A DNA stretch of 64,000 bases. It comes from Erythrobacter sp047872805 (lineage in GTDB: Bacteria > Pseudomonadota > Alphaproteobacteria > Sphingomonadales > Sphingomonadaceae). This document shows positions 19,694 through 26,856 of the stretch, piece by piece. Numbering within the stretch: the stretch's first letter is position 1; every line of letters starts with the position of its first letter. The stretch is taken from contig NZ_JBLQUK010000001.1 in assembly GCF_047872805.1 (NCBI RefSeq), forward strand, positions 558,001-622,000, written 5' to 3'. Both the position numbers and the translations under genes were made by a program. The notes under the pieces are model-generated. The model worked only from the letters and a program-made list of their open reading frames with translations, did not search any database and was not told the DNA's origin.

Positions 19694-20428
19694 ATGGCGC
19701 GTTCCAGCCGGAGCCGGAAAATCAGCCGGAAGCGGGGCAGTGCCCTTGGCACTTGGCTGATCCGGGGCGGGGCGCTGGCGGTGCTGATCGCGCTGGGTTT
19801 TGCCGCGTGGCTGTGGTGGGACATGCGCAGTTGGCGTCCGGATGCGGCGCTTTATCCGGAACAAGGGGCGGTGATCGCCAGCGGCGCACCTGGCACGCGG
19901 TTTGAAACGCTCCGCGCAATCGGCGCTGAATTTGTTTATCTCGAACTTGCTGGACCCGGCGCTGCGCCCGATCCGGGCTTTGCCGCAAGGCTTTCGGCGG
20001 CGCGTGCATCGGGTCTGAAAGTGGGGGTGGTCCTGCCGTTCGATCCCTGCCTGCGCGCCGACGATCAATCTGCGCGCTTTACCCGAATGGTGCCGCGCAG
20101 CGCCGATTTGTTGCCGCCGGCGGTTGCACTGCAGCAGACCGCGCCGGGATGCGATCCCGAGGTTAGCGACGCAGCGGTCGAAAGCGAATTGATGACTTTG
20201 GTCAACCAGATAGAGATTCACGCCGGAAAGCCGGTGATCCTGCAACTGGGCCGCGAGTTTGAAGCGCGTCACCACACTGCGCGCAGCACCGCGCGCGACC
20301 TGTGGCTGGTCGGGGACCGGGCAAGGCCCGATTACGCCGGGCGGCCATGGCTGTTATGGAGCGCCAACAGCCAGTTGGTAAGCGAGGCGTCGCAAGCGCC
20401 AATCGAATGGGTGGTGGTGCAGAAATGA
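19694..20428 (+). CDS. GH25 lysozyme-like membrane protein with degraded active site
   Basis: The 244-residue protein has a basic N-terminus and one membrane helix (LIRGGALAVLIALGFAAWLWW), then a periplasmic domain with the length and order of GH25 muramidases. GH25 enzymes use an Asp early in the domain (DVS), a Glu in IKATEG and a DLE at the third strand. Here those places read VIASG, LELAGPG and ALQQT, so the catalytic acids appear lost. It may be a non-catalytic cell-wall-binding protein. Remaining family-like features are the GKPVILQLGREFE strand and WLLWSAN near the end. The family assignment is from pattern, not alignment. Confidence 0.6.
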   Translation: MARSSRSRKISRKRGSALGTWLIRGGALAVLIALGFAAWLWWDMRSWRPDAALYPEQGAVIASGAPGTRFETLRAIGAEFVYLELAGPGAAPDPGFAARLSAARASGLKVGVVLPFDPCLRADDQSARFTRMVPRSADLLPPAVALQQTAPGCDPEVSDAAVESELMTLVNQIEIHAGKPVILQLGREFEARHHTARSTARDLWLVGDRARPDYAGRPWLLWSANSQLVSEASQAPIEWVVVQK

Positions 20429-20472
20429 ATTTGCGGCCCGCCGCATGGCTCGGGACGAACGGAGTGGGTTTG

Positions 20473-20898
20473 ATGGAACAGCAACACGAAGCCGAACTGA
20501 TCGCCGCTGCGCGAAAGGCAGCTGTGCAAGCCTATGCCCCCTATTCCGATTACCCAGTTGGTGCCGCGCTGCTGTTCGAAGACGGCGCGATTATCACCGG
20601 CGCGAATGTCGAAAACGCCAGCTACGGCCTGTCGCTGTGTGCAGAAACCAATGCCGTATCGAAGGCGCTGGGCGAAGGGCGGCGCGGGGGGCTGGTGGCG
20701 GTTGCCGTGATCGGGCCGGAGGGTAAGGGGGACGGCGCTCCGATTACGCCATGCGGGCGGTGCCGTCAGGTGCTGAACGAGCTCGCAGCCTTGGGTGCAA
20801 CCGACCCGTTGATCCTCTGCGTCGGGACAATTGAGGTGCGGCGGATGACACTGTCAGCGCTGCTGCCGCATGCGTTCGGCCCGGCGCATCTTCACTGA
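20473..20898 (+). CDS. cdd: Cytidine deaminase
   Basis: This 141-residue homotetrameric-type cytidine deaminase converts cytidine and deoxycytidine to uridine and deoxyuridine in pyrimidine salvage. The zinc site is visible: SLCAETNAV with the catalytic Glu, and TPCGRCRQVL with the two other Cys ligands. It also has YAPYSDYPVGAAL and NVENASYGLS, typical of the family. The start at 20473 follows GGAGTGGG. An in-frame ATG at 20425 overlapping the previous stop would add 16 residues without homology. Its end overlaps the convergent DUF4197 gene by 7 bases. Confidence 0.94.
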   Translation: MEQQHEAELIAAARKAAVQAYAPYSDYPVGAALLFEDGAIITGANVENASYGLSLCAETNAVSKALGEGRRGGLVAVAVIGPEGKGDGAPITPCGRCRQVLNELAALGATDPLILCVGTIEVRRMTLSALLPHAFGPAHLH

Positions 20899-21602
20899 TT
20901 GCCCAGCAAATCGCCTAGCACGCCGCCTAGGTTGCCGACCGGGTCGCTGCGAAACGTCCGTTCTTCATTGCCGATATAGGCGAAAATCCCGTCTAGCCCC
21001 TGATCGGTGACCGAACGGTTGATGCTTTGGCGGCTCAGCCCGGCGTTGCGGATGAAACTGTGCCGCTCTGCCAAACCGTCAAACTGGCGGTAGACCCCGG
21101 CCCGATCCAGCGCGCGGTCGATCAGCGGTTCCAGCCGCGCATGCAGGCGGTCATTGGCTGAACGCCGCAGATATTGCGTGCCGCCATCCTCTTCGCGGAT
21201 GATCGCGGGTGCGTCAGTGAACGACAGATTTCCGATTGCATCACGGAAAATCGGCTTGGCCTCGCCCGCGGCCACTCCGGCCGCATCGTTGATCGAACGG
21301 GTGATCCCGCCAAGCACGCCCAGCCGGTCGCCCGCAGTCATCAGCGAACCCAGCAGCCCGCCGCTGCGCCCGCCAAGATTGCCGACAATCGGCAGACCGA
21401 TGCGGATGCTTTCGTCGCCGTAAAATGCGCCGGGCTGCGCGAGCTTGTCCAGCGCCGCGTCGCTGGCGCGTCCTAGAATGGAGGACAGGCCCAGTCCGCG
21501 GCCCTGTGCGTGCAAACCGGCTGGCATCAACATCACCGCAGCGCCCGCGCCAAGCCCGGTAAGCACCGCCCTGCGTTCGGTAACGCCAAATGATCGCTGC
21601 AT
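20892..21602 (-). CDS. DUF4197 exported protein
   Basis: The 236-residue protein has an N-terminal export signal (RRAVLTGLGAGAAVMLMPAGLHAQ) with a twin-arginine-like RR. The DUF4197 core follows: LPIVGNLGGRSGGLLGSLM, NDAAGVAAGEAKPIFRDAIGNLSF and the C-terminal TDQGLDGIFAYIGNEERTFRSDP. The family is common in Proteobacteria and has no known function. It should be periplasmic. It is monocistronic and converges with cdd. Confidence 0.85.
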   Translation of the reverse strand: MQRSFGVTERRAVLTGLGAGAAVMLMPAGLHAQGRGLGLSSILGRASDAALDKLAQPGAFYGDESIRIGLPIVGNLGGRSGGLLGSLMTAGDRLGVLGGITRSINDAAGVAAGEAKPIFRDAIGNLSFTDAPAIIREEDGGTQYLRRSANDRLHARLEPLIDRALDRAGVYRQFDGLAERHSFIRNAGLSRQSINRSVTDQGLDGIFAYIGNEERTFRSDPVGNLGGVLGDLLGNQ

Positions 21603-21686
21603 GTCCGGTCTCCCTTCTTTGCAGCCTTATATCACAGCCTCTCGGGCGAATCGGGGTAAATTCATGTAACCCGCCAATCGCGTCGC

Positions 21687-22826
21687 TTATGCCTCTGGAC
21701 CGTCCAGCCATTCAACCAGCGCCGCCAGACAATCTCGCGCCAGCAGCTTGCAGCGCTCCGGCGACCAGCCCTGTTCTGGCTCAGGAAAATCGGCAAGGTC
21801 CTTATAGGGCATCTCCAACGTCATCGCGCAGGCACCGTAACGCTCCGCGACCAGATTGGTGCTGATGCCCAGATTGGCCTTGCCCGCTGGAGATTTGGGA
21901 TAGCCCTGCTTGGTCTGGAAATCAGGTGTGCGCCGGTCGAGGATGCGCTGATAGCGATAGAACTTTTCGCCATGCTCATCAGTCCAGCTGGGGATGCCTT
22001 CATATCCGGCCAGAAACACCGCCGGGATCGCCTCATCACCGTGAACATCCATTGCGTAATCGACCCCGGTTTCGTCCATCCTGGCGCGGATGGCGAGTAC
22101 TTCAGGGGATTTTTCGGCGCTTGGGCCGTTCCATTCGCGGTTGAGATTGGTGCCGACCGCATTGGTGCGGATATGCCCGCGCCGCGATCCATCGGGGTTG
22201 CAATTGGGCACGATATGCAGGCGGCAGCGCTGACGCAGCGCGCGCGCCACCGGGTCGCTGGGATCGGTCAGACATTCGAGCGCGCCTTCCATCCACCATT
22301 CGGCCTGCGTTTCGCCGGGATGCTGCCGGGCATATAGCCAGACCTGCGTGTCGCCTTCGCCCATTTCGAGAAGATCGAGCGGCTGGCCGTCGAGTGTCGT
22401 GCCCAGCCGCACCAGATCCACGCCCTCGCAAGCCGCGGCCTCGGCCACCAGATCATGATGCCGTTCCATTGAATAGGGAGCAAAATAGGCGAACCAGCAG
22501 AGGTTGGAAGCAGGTGAGTAGCGGATGGTGAGTGTGCCGTTTTCTTCGCCCTTGTCAAAGCTGCTGGCAGCGCGCGCCCAATATTCGCGGTCTTCCGATA
22601 CACAGGCGTCATAACCGGGCCAGCCGCCAGGATAGGCGGTAGCGTTAAGCCCGGTGATTTTCAGCTCGATTTCTTCGCCCACCTCGGCGGTCACGCGGAA
22701 ATGAAACCACTGGGAAAATTCGGAATTGTGGTCTTTCGGGATTGCCAGTCGCGCGCTGCGCCCGGAGATCGACAGCACTTCGATATTGCCGCTGTCGAAT
22801 GCGGCGTCGATGGCGATTTGGGTCAT
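21687..22826 (-). CDS. M14 family zinc carboxypeptidase
   Basis: This 379-residue cytosolic protein has an N-terminal beta domain and a metallocarboxypeptidase domain. Zinc ligands are in ARQHPGETQAEWW (His and Glu) and MDVHGDEAIP (His). The substrate-binding NCNPDGSRRGHIRTNAVGTNLNREW is intact, and the catalytic Glu lies in CAMTLEMPYKD. It is the bacterial M14-6/cytosolic carboxypeptidase-like type, related to enzymes that trim side-chain or C-terminal residues. The ATG at 22826 starts MTQIAIDAAFDSGNIEVLSI; no signal peptide is present. It follows the DUF4136 gene after 2 bases. Confidence 0.88.
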   Translation of the reverse strand: MTQIAIDAAFDSGNIEVLSISGRSARLAIPKDHNSEFSQWFHFRVTAEVGEEIELKITGLNATAYPGGWPGYDACVSEDREYWARAASSFDKGEENGTLTIRYSPASNLCWFAYFAPYSMERHHDLVAEAAACEGVDLVRLGTTLDGQPLDLLEMGEGDTQVWLYARQHPGETQAEWWMEGALECLTDPSDPVARALRQRCRLHIVPNCNPDGSRRGHIRTNAVGTNLNREWNGPSAEKSPEVLAIRARMDETGVDYAMDVHGDEAIPAVFLAGYEGIPSWTDEHGEKFYRYQRILDRRTPDFQTKQGYPKSPAGKANLGISTNLVAERYGACAMTLEMPYKDLADFPEPEQGWSPERCKLLARDCLAALVEWLDGPEA

Positions 22827-22828
22827 GA

Positions 22829-23470
22829 TTATTCCTGAAGCTGGTCTACGTCGATGCTGACGGTTTCGCCATTGCCACCGGGAAAGTCCTTGAACAAGGC
22901 GGCGGCCAGTGTGCGGGCGCTTGCGTCCACATCGGCATAGGGGGAACGGAGCGAAACCGGTTGCTGCGCGCGGCCTTCCCAAAGGGTTTCGCCCCCCACA
23001 AGGCTGATACGCACCGCAAGGTCGGTGAGCACGGTGGGGCCGTTCTGCCCGCCGCCCAGATTGATGCCAATGCCCAGCCCCACACCGCTGCCATAGCTGC
23101 CAGTGCTGCCGCCGACCCCTACGCTGACCGGGCCGCGCGAACCTTCGGAGGCCAGCGGATTGCGGCTGGTGCGCACCGTGGCAAGCTGAGCGGCCGCTGC
23201 TGATCCATCAAGCACAACAGTATAGCCAAGCGCTGAAAGCTCATCCGCTATCGCCGCAGCAAAGGCATTGCGTGCGGTCTGGTTTTGCATTTCCTCTGGA
23301 AAGTCGAGCGTGATCGTGCCCTGGCCCAGCATTTCGCCCAGCGCCGCCGGGCGCTCTGCCACGAACCGGGTCACCTCGACCGGGCCGGTGTAACTGCCTG
23401 CGCAAGCGGACAAGGATGCCGCGCCAATTGCAAAGGCGGCGGCGCGGGTCAGATGGGCGGCTATGGACAT
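22829..23470 (-). CDS. DUF4136 lipoprotein, paralogue 1
   Basis: This 213-residue protein has a lipobox ASLSACAGS and the DUF4136 layout: a periplasmic domain with DFPEEMQNQTARNAFAAAIADELSALGY, a glycine/serine-rich segment near residues 115-140 (GVGGSTGSYGSGVGLGIGIN), and a C-terminal strand ending DFPGGNGETVSIDV. The function is unknown. The window carries a second member at 53823-54491 with a nearly identical C-terminal motif. It is upstream of, and probably cotranscribed with, the M14 peptidase. Confidence 0.82.
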   Translation of the reverse strand: MSIAAHLTRAAAFAIGAASLSACAGSYTGPVEVTRFVAERPAALGEMLGQGTITLDFPEEMQNQTARNAFAAAIADELSALGYTVVLDGSAAAAQLATVRTSRNPLASEGSRGPVSVGVGGSTGSYGSGVGLGIGINLGGGQNGPTVLTDLAVRISLVGGETLWEGRAQQPVSLRSPYADVDASARTLAAALFKDFPGGNGETVSIDVDQLQE

Positions 23471-23571
23471 AGGGATGATCCTCTCATGGCCAGCTTATAC
23501 CCGCCCGATGGTTCTGTGCAAAACTGCGATGCGGGGGCGGCGGCTTCACTCTTTTTCAGGGGAATGCTGAT

Positions 23572-24615
23572 ATGCGCCGCGCCATGACTGAGAACTTGAA
23601 AGCGGCTGAAAGCTTCAAACCTTCTGTCCTTGTCACTGGCGGGGCTGGTTATATCGGCAGCCATGCGGTGCTGGCGCTGCGCGATGCCGGATGGCCGGTT
23701 GCGGTGATCGACAATCTGACTACCGGATTTCGCTTTGCCGTGCCCGACGATGTGCCGCTTTACGAAGGCGATATCGAGGATGCGGCGTTGCTGGCGCGAA
23801 TCTTTGCCGAACAAGATACGCGCGCGGTCATGCATTTTGCCGGGTCGATCGTGGTCCCCGAAAGCGTTGCCGACCCGCTCAAATATTACCACAACAACAC
23901 CGCCAAGAGCCGCGCTTTGATCGCGGCGGCGGTGACCGCAGGGGTGCCGCATTTCATCTTTTCCTCGACCGCTGCGACATACGGCCTGCCCGAGGTTTCT
24001 CCGGTTAGCGAGGACACGCCGCAGCGCCCGATTAATCCCTATGGCTGGTCAAAACTCATGACCGAACAGATGCTGGGCGACACGGCGGCGGCGCATCCGA
24101 TGAATTATTGCGCGCTGCGATATTTCAACGTCGCGGGTGCTGATCCGCTGGCGCGCACCGGCCAATCGACTGCCGGGGCGACACATCTGATAAAGGTCTC
24201 TGTGGAGGCCGCGCTCGGTATGCGCGATTTTGTCAGCATCTTTGGTACCGATTACGCCACGCCCGACGGGACCGGGGTGCGCGATTACATCCATGTCAGC
24301 GATCTGGCGGCCGCGCATGTGCTGGCGCTGGAGGCGCTGATTGCGCAGCCGGCGCGATCAATGACCATGAATTGCGGCTATGGGCGCGGGTTTTCCGTGC
24401 GCGAAGTGCTCGATGCGGTGGACCGGGTGACCAATATGACAATCGACCGCCGGATCGAGGCGCGGCGGGCGGGCGATCCCGATTCGCTGATTTGCGATTC
24501 CTCGCGCATCCGCTCGGTCCTGCCGTGGCAGCCGCGACACGATGATCTCGACACGATTATCGCCCATGCGCTGACATGGGAGAGGAAACTGGCGCAGATA
24601 AGGGGAAATGGTTGA
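23572..24615 (+). CDS. galE: UDP-glucose 4-epimerase
   Basis: The 347-residue short-chain dehydrogenase interconverts UDP-glucose and UDP-galactose using bound NAD. It has the dinucleotide motif VTGGAGYIGSHAV, the catalytic FSSTAATYG and the active-site NPYGWSK (Tyr-xxx-Lys in YGWSK). The C-terminal half contains the GalE-type ALRYFNVAGAD and GTGVRDYIHVSDLAAAH. It supplies sugar nucleotides for surface polysaccharide. The ATG at 23572 follows AGGGGA; another ATG lies four codons in. Confidence 0.94.
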   Translation: MRRAMTENLKAAESFKPSVLVTGGAGYIGSHAVLALRDAGWPVAVIDNLTTGFRFAVPDDVPLYEGDIEDAALLARIFAEQDTRAVMHFAGSIVVPESVADPLKYYHNNTAKSRALIAAAVTAGVPHFIFSSTAATYGLPEVSPVSEDTPQRPINPYGWSKLMTEQMLGDTAAAHPMNYCALRYFNVAGADPLARTGQSTAGATHLIKVSVEAALGMRDFVSIFGTDYATPDGTGVRDYIHVSDLAAAHVLALEALIAQPARSMTMNCGYGRGFSVREVLDAVDRVTNMTIDRRIEARRAGDPDSLICDSSRIRSVLPWQPRHDDLDTIIAHALTWERKLAQIRGNG

Positions 24616-24704
24616 CGTCAGCCGATTCGCCGCGTAGGCGCGCGGCTTGAAATTGCGGCATCGGACACACGCTCCGGTGCCTATTTTATTCTCAGGAACC
24701 TGAC

Positions 24705-24830
24705 ATGAAGATCCGCAACAGCCTTAAGTCGCTGAAAAACCGCCACCGCGATTGCCGCGTGATTCGCCGTCGCGGGCGCACCTATGTCATCAACAAGACC
24801 AACCGCCGGTTCAAAGCCCGCCAGGGTTGA
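24705..24830 (+). CDS. rpmJ: 50S ribosomal protein L36
   Basis: This 41-residue basic protein starts MKIRNSLKSLKNRHRDCRVI and ends TNRRFKARQG. It matches the L36 form common in alphaproteobacteria (YkgO/type B-like), which lacks the full set of zinc-binding Cys/His residues. It binds 23S rRNA in the large subunit. The start ATG follows CAGGAACC. It stands alone, with a strong stem-loop 46 bases downstream. Confidence 0.93.
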   Translation: MKIRNSLKSLKNRHRDCRVIRRRGRTYVINKTNRRFKARQG

Positions 24831-24875
24831 TCAGCTGATTGGCCGGTCGCTCGCAAGAGCGATCGATGAAACGCA

Positions 24876-24907
24876 GCGGCCCGCCTCCAAACAGGAGCGC
24901 GGGCCGC
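24876..24907. terminator. Stem-loop between rpmJ and the HAD gene
   Basis: GCGGCCCGCCTCC pairs with GGAGCGCGGGCCGC apart from one bulged C, with an AAACA loop. No T-run follows on the plus strand, so it may be a Rho-assisted terminator or an mRNA-stabilising hairpin after L36. Confidence 0.5.
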
Positions 24908-24929
24908 AGCCGTTTGAGGAGTGCATGAC

Positions 24930-25535
24930 GTGCAAAAGGCGGTGGTTTTCGATGTCGGCCGGGTGCTGTTTCACTGGCAGCTGAGCGCGCTGTTTGAGAA
25001 AATCATTGACGATGCACAGGAACTCGATTGGTTCCTGACCCATGTCGTCACCGAAGAATGGCATTTTCAGCATGATCGCGGTGCGCCTCTGGCCGACATG
25101 CTGCCCGCGCGTATCGCGCAATATCCAGATCAGGCGCTCAGGATCGCAGCCTATGCGGCGCGGTTCAATGAAACGGTGCCGGGGCCGGTCGAAGGGGTGC
25201 ATGAAATCGTCCGGCAATTGCATGATCGCGGGGTGCCGCTTTTCTGCCTGACCAATTTCGGTGAGGAATTGTTTGTCCAGTTTCGCCGGGAGCACGCGAT
25301 TTTCGATCTGTTCGATGACATCATCGTGTCCGGGGCAGAACGCGTCGCCAAGCCTGATCCGAGTATCTATGCCATCACCGAAGCGCGCAGCGGCAGGCCG
25401 GGCGGTGCGCTGTTCTTTACCGATGATAATCCCGCCAATATTTCCGCCGCGCGCGCGCGCGGGTGGGACGCGCATCTGTTTTCCGATGCGCAGACGTTGC
25501 AGGGGCAATTGCGCGCTTCGGGCTATCTTCCATAA
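24930..25535 (+). CDS. HAD-superfamily hydrolase (YihX-like)
   Basis: This 201-residue subfamily IA HAD phosphatase has motif I FDVGRVLFHW (nucleophile Asp), motif II FCLTNFG, Lys in VAKPDPSIY and motif IV FFTDDNPANISAA. The second Asp of the usual DxD is Gly, as in the FDxGxVL group that includes YihX (alpha-glucose-1-phosphatase). It likely dephosphorylates a small sugar phosphate or nucleotide; the substrate is not determinable. The GTG at 24930 has GAGGA nine bases upstream, better spaced than the GTG at 24921. Confidence 0.87.
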   Translation: MQKAVVFDVGRVLFHWQLSALFEKIIDDAQELDWFLTHVVTEEWHFQHDRGAPLADMLPARIAQYPDQALRIAAYAARFNETVPGPVEGVHEIVRQLHDRGVPLFCLTNFGEELFVQFRREHAIFDLFDDIIVSGAERVAKPDPSIYAITEARSGRPGGALFFTDDNPANISAARARGWDAHLFSDAQTLQGQLRASGYLP

Positions 25536-25581
25536 AAACACCCCCGGTCGCAGCGTTGGGGAACGGGCTGCGCCGGGGGTG
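25534..25581 (-). terminator. Intrinsic terminator of the CC_3452-family gene
   Basis: CACCCCCGG (25539) pairs with CCGGGGGTG (25573-25581), extended by CGCAG with CTGCG. On the minus strand the stem is followed by TTTTT. It sits between convergent genes and may also slow readthrough from the HAD gene. Confidence 0.75.
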
Positions 25582-25663
25582 ATAAGCCTCGCCCGCGTGG
25601 AGAGATGCAGGCGAGTGGATGGGGCAGGCGGCTGGGGAAATCGGGATCCCGCCTGCCGTCAGG

Positions 25664-26005
25664 TCAATTGCCGTTGCAACGCGCCAGATCTTCTTCGGTC
25701 AGCGCTTCGCCATTGGCTATGAAGCTGGTGACTTCGCCAAATTCACGAGCCAGACCGCGGCAGATGCGCGAAGGGCGCGACGAGCCTTTATTGGCGACGC
25801 AGGTTGTGTCCTGACACGCCCAGGCAACGCCGCCTGCGACCGCACGGTCGTCGGCGGCGGGCTGGGCCAGAGTGGCCGTGTAATAAGCACCGCTTTGCGC
25901 GGCGAGCGGAGTGGTGGAGGTCGCAACACCAAAGCTTAGCCCGGTGTAAACCAAGGCAAGTGCAAGAACGGTGAAACGGCCAGTGCGGGGAAGGGAGAGG
26001 GTCAT
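25664..26005 (-). CDS. CC_3452-family exported protein
   Basis: The 113-residue protein has a signal peptide (TVLALALVYTGLSFGVATSTTPLAAQ) and a short domain with paired Cys: VAWACQDTTCVANKGSSRPS and later RICRGLAREFG and the final LARCNGN. This matches the small CC_3452 family named from Caulobacter, of unknown function. Four cysteines suggest two disulphides in the periplasm. The ATG at 26005 has AAGGA upstream; a start nine codons earlier is possible. Confidence 0.75.
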   Translation of the reverse strand: MTLSLPRTGRFTVLALALVYTGLSFGVATSTTPLAAQSGAYYTATLAQPAADDRAVAGGVAWACQDTTCVANKGSSRPSRICRGLAREFGEVTSFIANGEALTEEDLARCNGN

Positions 26006-26231
26006 CACATTGGTCCTTGATTGAAAGATCATGGGGTAGCTTGTTTTCTTGTCTGCAAAGTTTCATGTCGAAATCAGTTGCGAATCACTACCTATGCGAT
26101 TAGGTTTTAAGTTGCAACCAAAAACTGAAATTATTTTTGCAGGATGGGTTCCGCCTTGGCGCGCAAGAAATTCAGGCTGATTTTGCGATTGACGCATAAG
26201 GCGCTAAATAGGTTGCAGAGAAGGGACTGAT

Positions 26232-26786
26232 ATGGGCGGAATTAGAGAACCACTGCGCGAATTGATCGAATGCGGCCTGCCGCAAGCGCTTGAGGTGATG
26301 GGTGAACGCTGGTCATTTATGATCCTGCGGGCAAGCTTCAACGGGCTCAAACATTTTGAGGAATTCCTGAGCGAGCTTGGCATTGCCCGCAATATCCTGT
26401 CCAACCGGCTGGCCAAGCTGGTCGATCACGGCATTTTGAAACGCGAACCTTGCGCCGATGATCGCCGCAAGATCGAATACCGCCTCACCGAAAAAGGTTT
26501 TGATCTGCTGCCCGCCATGATCTCGCTGCGTCAGTGGGGACAGAAATATGGCTCCGAATTCGTATCGGAGGATCCGGTTCTGGTCGATGAATTCGATCGC
26601 CTGCCGATTGGTCCGGTTTCGATCCTGTCGCATAATGGCCGGATACTTGGTCACACTGATCTGCATATGGTACGCCGCGCCGATGTCGGGCGGCGTGCCG
26701 ACGGGACTGTGGCAAAGCCTGCTGGCGCCCTCGCCAAGGGTGACGTCGTGGATATAGAAGCGGTGAAGCGGGCCGCTGCATCGTAA
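26232..26786 (+). CDS. HxlR-family transcriptional regulator
   Basis: This 184-residue protein has a winged helix of the HxlR type: CGLPQALEVMGERWSFMILR, ISLRQW after the wing, and IARNILSNRLAKLVDHGILK as recognition region. HxlR proteins often sense thiol or quinone stress through an N-terminal Cys, and one is present at the start of the domain. The C-terminal 60 residues beyond the winged helix form an extra domain. It is divergent from the CC_3452 gene across a 226-bp AT-rich spacer that holds no clear operator. Confidence 0.88.
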   Translation: MGGIREPLRELIECGLPQALEVMGERWSFMILRASFNGLKHFEEFLSELGIARNILSNRLAKLVDHGILKREPCADDRRKIEYRLTEKGFDLLPAMISLRQWGQKYGSEFVSEDPVLVDEFDRLPIGPVSILSHNGRILGHTDLHMVRRADVGRRADGTVAKPAGALAKGDVVDIEAVKRAAAS

Positions 26787-26856
26787 GTAGGTCGCCGCCG
26801 GACCCGCCCCACACTGGTTTACACTCACCGCTCAACCCGCAGGGACAGGTTCAAAC

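Noticed and set aside
20302..20472. Longer form of cytidine deaminase starting inside the GH25-like gene
   Set aside because: The 141-residue form from 20473 has the normal length, a good ribosome-binding site and the full domain.
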